A stretch of DNA of 64,000 nt from Pyronema omphalodes (lineage: Eukaryota; Ascomycota; Pezizomycetes; Pezizales; Pyronemataceae): the NCBI GenBank assembly GCA_024516155.1, contig JAJJXM010000054.1, forward strand, positions 1-64,000. Reading direction: 5' to 3'. The translations under genes were made by a program, and so were the position numbers. The notes beneath the pieces were generated by a model. It was not told where the DNA came from. It saw only the letters and a program-made list of their open reading frames with translations, and did not search any database. Below, piece by piece: positions 55,449 to 64,000 of the stretch; within the stretch, counting starts at the first letter, position 1; each line of letters opens with the position of its first letter.

Positions 55449-55949
55449 TCATACATTGACTGAGGCCAAAAGGCCCGCGCACCAAAATAGCAAAAAAAGA
55501 CAGACAAATAACTTTCCAACCTGATAAAATGAACGAGTAGAAGGCAGAGAAGTTGACAATCGGGTGAACTTCTGAGGGGGGGGACTAGGAGGGGTAAGAA
55601 CGTGGAGGCGCGGGATGAACGCTTTGGCTGTCGGAGACAGCTTGTGTGCCAGCGCGGAAGAGAACGACGCAGAGGCATGATCGGCATCGGTTGCGGCGGT
55701 GGGTGTGAAAATGGTGGCCTCGGGATCGAGGCGCTTGCGGCCTAGGGGATATCTCTTCACAGAGCCAGCTGGGGCGAAGATGGCAGCCAGGGGATTTAGC
55801 TGCTTTCGGTCGCCGAGATGGGCTGTTCCGGTGGCGGCGGGGATGAAGATAGGCGCGTGGGCATTAAGGGTGCTGTGACTGCCGAGATTAGCGGTAAGGG
55901 TGGCAGCATTGGAGAGACAAGGTGGAGAGACGTACTTGATTCCGTTCAT
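55449..55949 (-). CDS. Small protein with four PAM2-like motifs (unit 1)
   Basis: 166 aa from the ATG at 55949 (MNGIKYVSPP); a second ATG four codons upstream (55961) is possible, but 55949 aligns with the paralogs. Four PAM2-like motifs of pattern L[NDS]xxAxxFxP lie at residues 28-37 (LNAHAPIFIP), 51-60 (LNPLAAIFAP), 74-83 (LDPEATIFTP) and 104-113 (LSPTAKAFIP). PAM2 peptides bind the MLLE domain of poly(A)-binding protein in translation and mRNA-decay factors. A Pro-rich segment and a hydrophobic C-terminus (GKLFVCLFLLFWCAGLLA) follow. Binding to PABP and membrane anchoring are inferences; the canonical Glu before Phe is Ile or Ala in this copy. Confidence 0.62.
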   Translation of the reverse strand: MNGIKYVSPPCLSNAATLTANLGSHSTLNAHAPIFIPAATGTAHLGDRKQLNPLAAIFAPAGSVKRYPLGRKRLDPEATIFTPTAATDADHASASFSSALAHKLSPTAKAFIPRLHVLTPPSPPPQKFTRLSTSLPSTRSFYQVGKLFVCLFLLFWCAGLLASVNV

Positions 55950-56195
55950 GCTGGTAGACATCGGGTTGTTAGATTAAAAAGAAATAACAGATGATGGTAG
56001 ATTATGAAGGACGTACTTTGATTGATGCAGTGGTCGAAATCTAGAACTTGCGATTGGGTATCCGTGGCTGAAATGGCGAAACGGGGAGGCTTTATGTCAT
56101 AATCTACGAATGGCCGCTGTCACGGGCTAAGCACCAGTGTGCGGTGCGCTATAGTAAACCCTTAGTGTGTCTATCCCTATCGTCAACCGGTCAAG

Positions 56196-56615
56196 AGATA
56201 CTTTGACGAGCTGAAGGCCCTCTCCGTTGCGGTAGAAGGTATTGCTAGTACTGTTATTGAGGCTCAGCTTGATCCACTAGCCCCGCTTACTCGTCAGCAC
56301 TTCCCACAAGCCTTCAACCGTCTAAAGTCCTACCACTCTTTCCGTGTCCTCTCTCTCATTTCGCCGTAAAACCACCTTACTGACCCCACTCTCGAGTCCC
56401 ACGATTCCATTCACCCAACCCTCTGGACCCCCCTTCATTCTCGCCTCCGGTTCACGGTATACTCCCTTCCACAAGAACTTTCCAACAATATCGGCATTCA
56501 CCACGGCGATACCCCAACACTGTACCCCTTCACTGCCTATGCTTTTTCCTCCCCCTTTTCCTCCGGTACTTCAAAATACTTTGAAGGTGTAAAAAGCGGG
56601 CTCCAAGGTTCGTGA
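56196..56615 (+). pseudogene. Conserved plus-strand ORF, interrupted (unit 1)
   Basis: Starts RYFDELKALSVAVEGIAST and continues HFPQAFNRLKSYHSF to a TAA near 56370. The same frame then runs on (NHLTDPTLESHDSIH, YSLPQELSNN, SKYFEGVKSG) to a TGA at 56613-56615. In unit 3 the stop is absent. It has no upstream ATG, so it is an exon or a gene remnant. Family unknown. Confidence 0.45.
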
Positions 56616-56749
56616 GTTGTGGGTAATGGTTTGGCGATCAGATGATGATGAGTGGGTAGAGAGGGTAGTGGTAGTACGTAGCTATAGCTCGCTGTGAGGG
56701 AAGTAAGTAAAGTCGGTGTAAGGAGGAGGATGAGAGACGGAGGGTGCAT
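56537..56749 (-). CDS. Possible small secreted protein (unit 1)
   Basis: 70 codons, ATG at 56749 (MHPPSLILLLTPTLLTSLTA), a plausible signal peptide of ~20 residues, then THHHLIAKPLPTTHEPW and SKYFEVPEEKGEE. It lies antisense to the conserved plus-strand ORF, so at most one of the two is likely real. The unit 3 relative is 62392-62625. Low confidence. Confidence 0.25.
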   Translation of the reverse strand: MHPPSLILLLTPTLLTSLTASYSYVLPLPSLPTHHHLIAKPLPTTHEPWSPLFTPSKYFEVPEEKGEEKA

Positions 56750-57169
56750 TCTTTTATTTGGTATTCGTTTTGATGTTGAAGTGTCAAATGGCGAAATGGG
56801 TGGAGCGGTATTCTGCGTGATTGAAGATCCAAGGCAAAGAAGATACGATATGATAAGGTGAATATTAAACATATCCCACCGACATAAAAAATCGAGTTTA
56901 CTTGAATTCTGGACGAAAAAAATAGAAAGGACGTTGTATTTGTCGCGTCTACATACAGAATTCAGCGATGCCGTTACTTCGCGTGTGACATAGGTAACGA
57001 TATTTGCCATAGCGCGCATGATAGTTTTCATACTAGGATCAAGATGCGAACGTGAAAGGAAATATTTGTATGGTGTTACGTATGAAACAAACGAATCCGT
57101 GAAAATAAGCATCCCTTTGCTTGGTTTCTTGCCGCCTTTTTCGCCCTTTCCCTCTGACTCTATTTTCAA

Positions 57170-58348
57170 CTTTTTCTCCGCCTGCTTTCCCGATTCCGTT
57201 CTTATTCCACCCTTCCATGTTTTTCAGAGCGGGAGCGGTGATAAGTCGATTTAATAGATATATATTATTCCTGTCCCGCGCGCCCGCTGGTTTTGATTGA
57301 GCTGTGAGCAGGGATTAGCGCTCGAGATGTAGGGCCTAGGTTAGGGCTTCTGAACATCCATGGCACATGACATGCCGAGCTAAGATGACACCGTGTCTTG
57401 CACAATGAAGAATTCGGAACAGCTTAATTATTCTGGAGTTGGGCGGATTGGATTGATAAGACAGATAAGATAAGCTTCATAATTCTCACCAACTTTCTAT
57501 CCATACATATTATCATGAGTCACCGGTGAATTTTTGATATCAGGTTAGCGGAATCCGCGAACTAGAGAACCCGCCAAGTTTTAGAAATACCGAAGTCATT
57601 TTTTTTTTCCATCATTTTTGAATCGCGCACAGATAAGCACACATATCAGAACGCCAGGACAAAATGAGAGATGTGAGAGCTGACCGGAAGGAAATTGAAA
57701 GAGACGTTGTGAAAGGTGGGTTGAGAATTGCATAAATACTTCAGGGTGGATTAGTCAATGGGCGTTTTCGTGGAAGATTGGCACCCGTTGCATGACACAG
57801 TTGGATGCTGTGGAGAGAGTCAAGTACACAAACGGAGATTGCGCAGTGAAATAGTGTAGCGAGAGATAGAGGTCATCATGGGATCGGGATATCGCGTCGT
57901 TGGACTAGTGTGGCAGGAGTACCGCGCGAAAATACTCCGCTCATATCTCTTCGCGCTCGCAATATTGACAACTTGACCAAATAGCAACAACAAGCAGAGT
58001 AAGTTTGGACAGCCAAAGATCAAAAAGGAAACGGTTTGAAAACGATTGTTGGATTGCAGAATATACATTCGAATCAGAGTTGTGGAGCTATACTTGCGTT
58101 GCGGTGCTCGGAGGTAGAAGGAGATGATCAGTTCTAGAGAAATAGGCTACATCAGTAAGCGGCGGGGAAAATCAAAGCATCACCAGCGACGTCTACTATT
58201 TTTCAAACACCTTTCATTATCGTGGATCCGAATCTTGTCTATCACCATCTAATCATACATTTATCGAGGCCAAAAGCCCCGCGCACAACAAAGAGGCAAA
58301 AGTGAAGCAAAAAGTCAAAAAAAGACAAACAAAAAGGTTTCCATTTTT
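57170..58348. other. Unit 1/unit 2 junction; no gene seen
   Basis: Contains the recurrent words GTAGGGCCTAGGTTAGGGCT, GATAAGATAAGCTTCATA and GAGTCACCGGTGAATTTT, then the conserved block at 57820-58068 (ASAKRYERSIFARYSCHT on the minus strand). No convincing ORF otherwise. Confidence 0.5.
57820..58068 (-). other. Conserved block downstream of the unit 2 PAM2 gene
   Basis: Counterpart of 54940-55269, with FGCPNLLCLLL, ASAKRYERSIFARYSCHT and RYPDPMMTSISRYT. Meaning unknown. Confidence 0.35.
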
Positions 58349-58834
58349 TCAGAAGGAACGAGTGGAACGCAGAGAAGTGGCGAATAGGGTGCACTTCTGA
58401 GGGGGGGAATTCGGGGGGGTAAGGTTGGGGCTGGTGAATTCCAGCCCAGGTGGTGGGTTGCGGATATCGTCGGTCGAATCTTGATGGCGCAGGCGCGGGA
58501 CGAATACTTTGGCTGTCGGCGACAGCTTGGGCGCAAGCGCGGAGGATAACGACGTAGAGGCAGGGTCGGTTCTGATCGCGGGGATCGGCGAGAAAACGGT
58601 AGCCTCGGCTTTGAGGCGCTTTGGGCCTCTGATATATCCCGGCGAAGTGCCAGCCGGGAGGAAGACAGTTGCCCGGGAATTGAGCGGCTTTCTGCCGCTG
58701 CGATTGGCTGTCGTGGCGGCAGCAGGGATAAAAGTTGCCGCGTGGGCATTGAGGTTCCTATGGCCGACGATATCAGCGGTTAGAGTGGCAGCATTGGATA
58801 TAAAAGGTGGAGAGGCGTACGTGATCGAGTCCAT
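58349..58834 (-). CDS. Small protein with four PAM2-like motifs (unit 2)
   Basis: 161 aa from the ATG at 58834 (MDSITYASPP). The frame is open to an ATG at 59128, but that extension is not shared by the other units. Motifs lie at the same positions as in units 1 and 3: 28-37 LNAHAATFIP, 51-60 LNSRATVFLP, 74-83 LKAEATVFSP and 104-113 LSPTAKVFVP. A Pro-rich tail (PPGLEFTSPNLTPPNSPP) ends at a TGA (58349-58351). Beyond this stop the same frame still encodes the hydrophobic segment seen in the paralogs (NLFVCLFLTF...CAGLLAS), so this copy has either lost its C-terminus or uses the shorter form. Confidence 0.6.
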   Translation of the reverse strand: MDSITYASPPFISNAATLTADIVGHRNLNAHAATFIPAAATTANRSGRKPLNSRATVFLPAGTSPGYIRGPKRLKAEATVFSPIPAIRTDPASTSLSSALAPKLSPTAKVFVPRLRHQDSTDDIRNPPPGLEFTSPNLTPPNSPPQKCTLFATSLRSTRSF

Positions 58835-60880
58835 TTTGGCAGTCCTCGGGTGATAACATAAAAAGAGAAAATAACAGATGATGATAAATGATGATAGACG
58901 TATTTTGATCAGATGAGTTGTCGGGATTGAGATGTTGCGATTGGGTATCCGGGGCTGAAATGGCGGAATGTGGGAGGGCATGGAGTTGCTGGTGATCTTA
59001 TCGGTGACGGAGACTGGAAATAACAAGGTTTGTTTGGCATTAAGAAGGTTTCCGCTGTTGGGATTGATAAGAAATAGAATCTCAGGAAAGTCTCGTAATA
59101 AGCACACTGTTGTGTTGAATACCGTCATGTCGTGTTCTGGGTGAATGTGGGATATCTCCGGTGTGCTTTAAGTGGTATATTTTGACATTGTTTTTGTTTG
59201 AGGGGATAACCGTATCAGCGAGAAGAGACGGGTGGAAGCAGGATAATGTGTTGCATCACCAGGAGTGTACGCAGTAGTGGAATTGGAGTTTACGGAAGGA
59301 CATTGGCTTCGATAATATTTATGCTGTTGGCGTCCATGATGTGTATGGCTGGAGGGAAAAACGATGGTACGGTGGGGATAGATTGCAATAACGCATGCTA
59401 AGAAAAAGAGCTTTGTCCGGTGCGTGAGAAGAGTGTAGATGGATGATCAGGCAGAGATATTTACTGGGTTCAGAGGGGTTATTATAGAATCGTTGTCACT
59501 GCTACCATAATCTAATTAGCCGACTGCTGCATGCCACCCATTAACGCTATCATCATGTTTCACTGCCGCAGGCCTGTATTCTCACCGTATTCGATAGGAT
59601 ACAGGTAGTACAAGATACGACATCACAGAAATCATTTCGAAAAACCAAACTCAATTTATTATCATCCAAAGTTCATTATCACGTCACTCTTCCACGTAAA
59701 TTCAGAACTGTCAACGAAATACTAATCACGGCCTTCAAGCGTTACGAATTGGCGATACCTTTAGTCCTTCGTCAAGCCTCAGTATTTTCCGTACTCTCCC
59801 TTCATCTTCCACCCTATTCCCCCTTCATATTCCACAATAATCCCGTCAACACCTACCGCTCCCAAACTCCTCTAGTAAGAACCAGCAACGCCCTCTCCAC
59901 TCTCCACCCCGTCTCTGAGTCTTCCTCGAATCCTCCTTCTGAACAATCTTCCCATGCCTGTCACTACAATGATACCAATACCATCATCTCATCTGCTCTA
60001 TGAATGTAATTAAAATATCTCAATAAGTAAGTTCCCGGCTTCTAGCGCCTAAGACAGATACATCCTCTATTGCAACAACGACTCTCGATCCGCCGAGCCA
60101 GATTCGCATTCGTTTCCCGTCTTCACCACCTAGCTGACATCCCAGAATATCTTTATATATTACGTGCAATAAACATATGCTTGTGAGAAAACATTAGACC
60201 GCATTCTGTATATGTAACGCTGCAGGAACAGACTTACGCACTGCGGCAGCTGTGAATTCCTCTCCCCTTGTCTCTCCCTTTCCTGGTCTACCATCCAACA
60301 ACCACTCCGTGATATGTTGACTATTACCAATTCCGTAGATACTAAGTATACAGAGAACAGTGCTGCAGGTTTCTTGTGGATGAGTACTGCGTTATACGCA
60401 TCACATGCGGAGCTAAGATGACAATGTGTCATGCACCATAAAGAATTCGGGAAGCTTGATGATTCTGGAGTTGGGCGAATTTGCCTGATACGACAGATAA
60501 GATAGGCTTCATATATTGTAACCATGTTGTAATAGATACCTATTATGATGAGTCACCGGTGAATTTTGTATGTTATGTCAGTGGAAGCCGCGAAGTCGCA
60601 GAGAACTCGTCAAGTTGTAGAAACATCGAAGTAATTTCTTATCCATCATTGTTCAATCGCGCATAGACAAACACAAATGTAATAAAAGCAAGACAAAATA
60701 AGGGATGTGAGAGTCGACCGGAAGGATATTGAAAGAGACGTTGTGAACGTGGGTGGAGAATTGCAGAAATACTTCGGGGAGGATTGGTCGATGGGTGTTT
60801 TAGTTGAAGATTGGTACCCGTTGCATGACACAGTTGGATGCTGTGGATGACAGTCAAGTACACAAACGGAGATTACACAG
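58835..60880. other. Unit 2 remainder; no supported gene
   Basis: 58840-59000 is the conserved 5' region of the PAM2 genes. 59150-60390 is specific to this unit and has one plus-strand ORF (59749-60003, Ser/Pro-rich) that I do not recognise. 60400-60830 rejoins the shared sequence (GCTAAGATGACAATGTGTC, GAGTCACCGGTGAATTTT). Confidence 0.45.
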
Positions 60881-61093
60881 TCAGAAGGTGTAGCGAGAGA
60901 TGGAGGTCGTCATGGGATCGGGATATCGCGTCGTTGGACTAATGTGGCAGGAGTGCCGCGCGAAAATCCTCCTCCCACGTCTCTTCGCGCTCGCAACTTT
61001 GACATCTTCATCATCCAGTAATAACAAGTAGAGCACGTTTAGACAGCCAAAGATCGAGAAATAACGGACCACAATCCTTGGATCACAGAACAT
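60881..61093 (-). other. Conserved block downstream of the unit 3 PAM2 gene
   Basis: Third copy of the block, with VASAKRRGRRIFARHSCHIS and RYPDPMTTSISRYTF. More diverged than units 1 and 2. Confidence 0.35.
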
Positions 61094-61280
61094 AAATTCG
61101 AATCAGAGTTGCGGAGCTATACTTGCGTTGCGGTGCTCGGAGGTAGAAGGAGATGGGCAGTCCCGGAGCAGTGGCTACATCAGTAAGCGGCGGGGGAAAT
61201 TAAAGTATCACCAGCGAAGTCTACTTTCGTACAATCAACATTCATTATCGTCAGTTCAAATCATATCTATCATTATTAAA

Positions 61281-61835
61281 TCATACACTAACCAAGGCCA
61301 AAAGACCCGCGCATAGAACAGAGGTAACAATAAAGCATAAAAGTACGAAACAACAGACCACTAACTTCCCATCTTGAAAACATAAACGAGCGTAACCCGC
61401 AAAATGCGGAAAAGGCGCTGATAGGGGGGTTGGATCAGGAGGGGTAAGACGGGGTGGGGTGCGGATATGCCCGCTCAAACCTTGATGATGCAGGCGCGGG
61501 ATAAACTCTTTCGCTGTCGGAGACAGCTTGTGGGAAATGGCGAACGAGGACAACGCAGAGGCATCGCTGGTTGCGACGGCGGCAGTTGGCTTGAAGATGG
61601 TAGCCTCGGCATTGAGGCGCTTTGGGCCTCTGATGTATCCGTTCGAAGTGCCAGCCGGGAGGAAGGCAGTTGCCCGGGGATTGAGCGGTTTTCTGCCGCT
61701 GATAATGGCTGTTATGGCGGCGGCTGGGATAAAGGGAGGCGCGTGAACATTAAGGGTGCTGTGACTGCCGAGATTAGCGATAAGGGTGGCAGCATTGGAG
61801 AGACGCGGTGGAGAGGCGTACTTGGTTCTGTCCAT
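61281..61835 (-). CDS. Small protein with four PAM2-like motifs (unit 3, best match)
   Basis: 184 aa from the ATG at 61835 (MDRTKYASPP). Motifs: residues 28-37 LNVHAPPFIP, 51-60 LNPRATAFLP, 74-83 LNAEATIFKP and 104-113 LSPTAKEFIP. The fourth has the canonical Ala-x-Glu-Phe-x-Pro core of PAM2, which inserts Leu and Phe into two pockets of the MLLE domain. Spacing (23, 23, 30 residues) is identical in all three intact paralogs, although the intervening sequence differs. A Pro-rich segment (TPPRLTPPDPTP) and a ~28-residue hydrophobic C-terminus (LVVCCFVLLCFIVTSVLCAG) follow, possibly a tail anchor. The start is chosen by alignment with the other units. Confidence 0.65.
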   Translation of the reverse strand: MDRTKYASPPRLSNAATLIANLGSHSTLNVHAPPFIPAAAITAIISGRKPLNPRATAFLPAGTSNGYIRGPKRLNAEATIFKPTAAVATSDASALSSFAISHKLSPTAKEFIPRLHHQGLSGHIRTPPRLTPPDPTPLSAPFPHFAGYARLCFQDGKLVVCCFVLLCFIVTSVLCAGLLALVSV

Positions 61836-62080
61836 TTTGGTAGACTTCGGGTTGTTAGATGAAAAAGAAATAACAGATGATGGTACGTGATGAAGGACGT
61901 ACTTTGATTGATGCAGTGGTCGAAATCTAGAACTTGCGATTGGGTATCCGGGGCTGAAATGGCGCAACGGGAAGGCTTTATGTCATAATTTACGAATGCC
62001 GCCGTCACGGGCTAAGCACCAGTGTGCGCTGCGCTACAATAAACCCTTAGTGTGTCTATCCCCATCGTCAACCGGTTGAG

Positions 62081-62500
62081 AGATACTTTGACGAGCGGAA
62101 GGCCCTATCTGTTGCGGTAGAAGGTATTGCTAGTACTGTTATTGAGGCTCAGCTTGATCCACTAGCCCTTCTGAATCGTCAGCACTTCCCACAAGCCTTC
62201 AACCGTCTAAAGTCCTACAACTCTTCCCTTATCGCCTCTCCCAATTCGCTTCAGAACCACCTTACTTGCCCCACTCTCAAGTCTCACGATTCCATTCATT
62301 CAACTCTTCAAACGCCCCTTCATTCTCGCCTCCGGTTCACGGTCTACTCCCTTCCACAAGAACGTTTCAACAATATCTGCATTCACCACTGCTATACCCC
62401 AACGCTGTACCCCTTCACTACCTCTGCTCTTCCCTCCCCATTTTCCTCCGTTACTTCAAAATACTTTGCAGATGTAAAAAGCGGGCACCAAGGTTCGTGA
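62081..62500 (+). other. Conserved plus-strand open frame (unit 3)
   Basis: 139 codons open without an ATG, starting RYFDERKALSVAVEGIAST, then QLDPLALLNRQHFPQAFNRL, FTVYSLPQERFNN and KYFADVKSGHQGS. It aligns to 56196-56615 in the same frame, and a short related stretch (RKTLSVAVEGIS) occurs near 54735 in unit 0. It may be an internal exon of a divergently transcribed gene. Not recognised. Confidence 0.4.
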
Positions 62501-62625
62501 GATGTGGGTAATGGTTCCGGGATCAGATGATGATGACGGGCTAGTGGTAGTATATAGCTATAGCTATCCGTGAGGAGAGTAAGTAAAGTCAGTGTATATA
62601 GGAGGATGAGAGACGGAAGTTGCAT
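62392..62625 (-). CDS. Possible small secreted protein (unit 3)
   Basis: 77 codons starting MQLPSLILLYTLTLLTLL, with a hydrophobic signal-like N-terminus, aligned to 56537-56749 (HHHLIPEPLPTSHEPW, AKYFEVTEEN). Antisense to the plus-strand frame; low confidence. Confidence 0.25.
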   Translation of the reverse strand: MQLPSLILLYTLTLLTLLTDSYSYILPLARHHHLIPEPLPTSHEPWCPLFTSAKYFEVTEENGEGRAEVVKGYSVGV

Positions 62626-63652
62626 TTTCTTCTTTGATATTTCTTTTGATATTTGTGTTGAAGTGTAAAATGGTCAATTGGTGCAGCGGTATTCTGCGTG
62701 GTTGTGGCCCGAGGATGATAGGGATAACATATGACTGACATCTTCTTCAACTCTTCTCGCCGACATACAAAATCGGGTTTAATTGAATTCAGGACAAAAA
62801 AAATAGAAAGGACATTGTATTTGTCGCGTCTACAGAATTTAGTGATGCTGTGTTATTTCGCGTGTAAAATATAGATAACGATATTTGCCATAGCGCGCAT
62901 GACTGTCTTCATACCAGGATCAAAATACGAACGTAAAAGGAAAGATTCGTATAGTATTATGTATGAAACAAACGAAGCCGTGAAGATAAGGATCCTTTTC
63001 CTTTGTGTCCTGTCTCCTTTTCCCCCTTTCCCTCTACCTCTTTTCCCAATCCCGTGCCTATTCCACCCTTCCATTCGCCACGCAGCAGGAGTGGTAATAA
63101 GTCGATTTAATGGATATGTATATTATTCCTACCCCCCCCCCCCCCCCCGGGAAGGCCGGGTGGTTTCGATGAAGCAGCGAGCAGGGATTAGCGCCTCAGA
63201 TGTAGGGCCTAGGTTAGGGCTTCTGAACATCTATGGCCGCTGGCGCATCACATGCTGAGCTAAGATGAAACCATGTCATGCACCAAGAAGAATACGGTAA
63301 AGTTAGTTTACATATCCTTGAGTTGAGCGAATTTGATTGATAAGAAAGATAAGATAAGCTTCATATATCCTCACCAACTTTCATGAGTCACTGATGAATT
63401 TTTGATGTTATGTCCGTAGAATCCGCAAAGTAGTAGAGAACTCGACAAGTTGTAGATTTTTTGTCCATCATTTTCCAATCGCGCACATACAAACACACAT
63501 ATAACAAAACCAAGCCAAAATGAATTTTCCAAAAGTACCGACGACGAGGTACAAAATACTAAGCACTTCCTATATCTTCATCATAACCTCATAAGAATCA
63601 TGGTATATCTACAACAACATTATCCCCTTCCCTCCGAACCCTTATATCCTCT
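62626..63652. other. Unit 3 end and SHMT 3' flank; no supported gene
   Basis: 62850-63075 duplicates 56880-57170 (KTVMRAMANIV-type reading on the minus strand). A C-tract lies at 63131-63148, and 63170-63450 carries the unit-end words. The last ~150 bp are the presumed 3' UTR of the SHMT gene. Confidence 0.5.
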
Positions 63653-64000
63653 CTAATTCTTCCACGGCAATGGGAAAGCACCAGTCCACTGTGCAACCTC
63701 CTTCCGCAGCTCCTCAATCTCAGGGTACTTCTCACCCTCCGCAAGGTGTCCCAAGAAATCCTTAACCTTCTTGACCTCAGGGTTCTTACTCGTGATCATT
63801 CTAGTAATTTCCACACCCCTGTCCAAAAAGTCTCCGACCTTCTTGAAGTCCTCCTCTCCAAGTCCTCTGGTAGTCATGGCAGGGGATCCAAGTCTCAATC
63901 CACCGGGCTTCAAGGCGGATTTGTCACCTGGAACGGTGTTCTTGTTTGTTACAATGTTTGCAATCTCAAGAACACGCTCTACACGTGCTCCGTCAATTCC
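63653..64000 (-). CDS. Serine hydroxymethyltransferase, C-terminal part (gene continues off the window)
   Basis: The last 115 codons of a PLP-dependent enzyme that interconverts serine and glycine with transfer of a one-carbon unit to tetrahydrofolate. The visible residues start GIDGARVERVLEIANIVTNK and include NTVPGDKSALKPGGLRLGSP, AMTTRGLGEEDF and the C-terminus WTGAFPLPWKN, all typical of eukaryotic SHMT (NKNTxPGDxSAxxPGGxRxGxPAxTTRG). The stop TAG is at 63653-63655. The PLP lysine and N-terminus lie beyond 64000, so cytosolic versus mitochondrial form cannot be decided. It is the only clear housekeeping gene here and marks the edge of the repeat-rich region. Confidence 0.96.
   Translation of the reverse strand, partial: GIDGARVERVLEIANIVTNKNTVPGDKSALKPGGLRLGSPAMTTRGLGEEDFKKVGDFLDRGVEITRMITSKNPEVKKVKDFLGHLAEGEKYPEIEELRKEVAQWTGAFPLPWKN

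Larger units (their letters stand above)
54960..63450. repeat. Tandem duplication of a 2.8-3.0-kb unit, three copies
   Basis: Landmarks recur in order. TTGCATGACACAGTTG is at about 54987, 57791 and 60821; TCATCATGGG or TCGTCATGGG at 55071, 57873 and 60907, so periods are about 2802 and 3034 bp. The PAM2-array gene, the divergent plus-strand ORF (units 1 and 3) and GAGCAGGGATTAGCG followed by GCTAAGATGA (units 1 and 3 for the first word; units 1-3 for the second) follow. Unit 2 has a different sequence between about 59150 and 60390. A partial unit 0 precedes at about 54100-54960. Confidence 0.88.

Noticed and set aside
58835..59128. N-terminal extension of the unit 2 PAM2 protein from ATG 59128
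   Set aside because: It is not conserved in units 1 and 3, whose homologous region is upstream of the shared ATG; used only as an alternative start.

Overview
This window is eukaryotic and looks like a transposon-rich, gene-poor stretch of a filamentous ascomycete genome. The evidence is fungal chromovirus-type Ty3/gypsy elements with C-terminal chromodomains, a Tad1/I-like LINE with RNase H, a Ty1/copia remnant, a KDZ-superfamily DNA transposase, short introns with a CTAAT-type branch site, TTAGGG-like motifs, and a fungal-type serine hydroxymethyltransferase at the right edge. A Pezizomycete such as a truffle would fit the nested LTR-element landscape, but that is a guess.

Layout. (1) 1-12775 is a very large interrupted palindrome. 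Outer arms are a ~56-bp minisatellite, inner arms are 171-bp tandem units built from hairpins, and the core is a non-palindromic ~1.8 kb with further minisatellites. A young Ty3/gypsy chromovirus (family A, copy A1, 1298-7698, TSD AGTGT) sits in the left outer arm. (2) 12839-15866 is a two-exon KDZ transposase gene directly outside the right arm, followed by a 198-bp satellite with mitochondria-like GC hairpins. (3) 18256-25429 is a ~0.8-kb Harbinger-like MITE (TSD TTA) split by a second family-A element (A2, 18659-25025, TSD TATTC) that carries two nonsense codons and a mutated integrase Asp. (4) 26481-32022 is a decayed LINE cut off by family B. (5) 32023-46558 is an LTR-internal-LTR-internal-LTR tandem of a second chromovirus family (B) whose outer flanks do not match; its first LTR holds a nested solo LTR of a third family (C). 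(6) 46559-about 49512 is a 5'-truncated copia element with a probable intron. (7) 49560-50660 is simple-sequence DNA. (8) 51601-53271 encodes an unrecognised protein with three CxxCxxxWCxxC zinc-knuckle modules. (9) 54300-63450 holds tandemly duplicated ~2.8-3.0-kb units, each with a small minus-strand gene for a protein with four regularly spaced PAM2-like motifs (LNxxAxxFxP), the motif that binds the MLLE domain of poly(A)-binding protein. (10) 63653-64000 is the C-terminus of serine hydroxymethyltransferase.

Two themes stand out. First, both gypsy families appear to make Gag-Pol by a -1 ribosomal frameshift on the same heptamer (G GGA AAA) with a 6-nt spacer and a stem-loop, and both have a short ORF just before gag. 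Second, the multi-PAM2 gene cluster looks like an undescribed small family predicted to bind poly(A)-binding protein, possibly membrane-anchored through a hydrophobic C-terminus. Many single-base indels in the elements fall in homopolymers, so assembly error competes with genuine decay.
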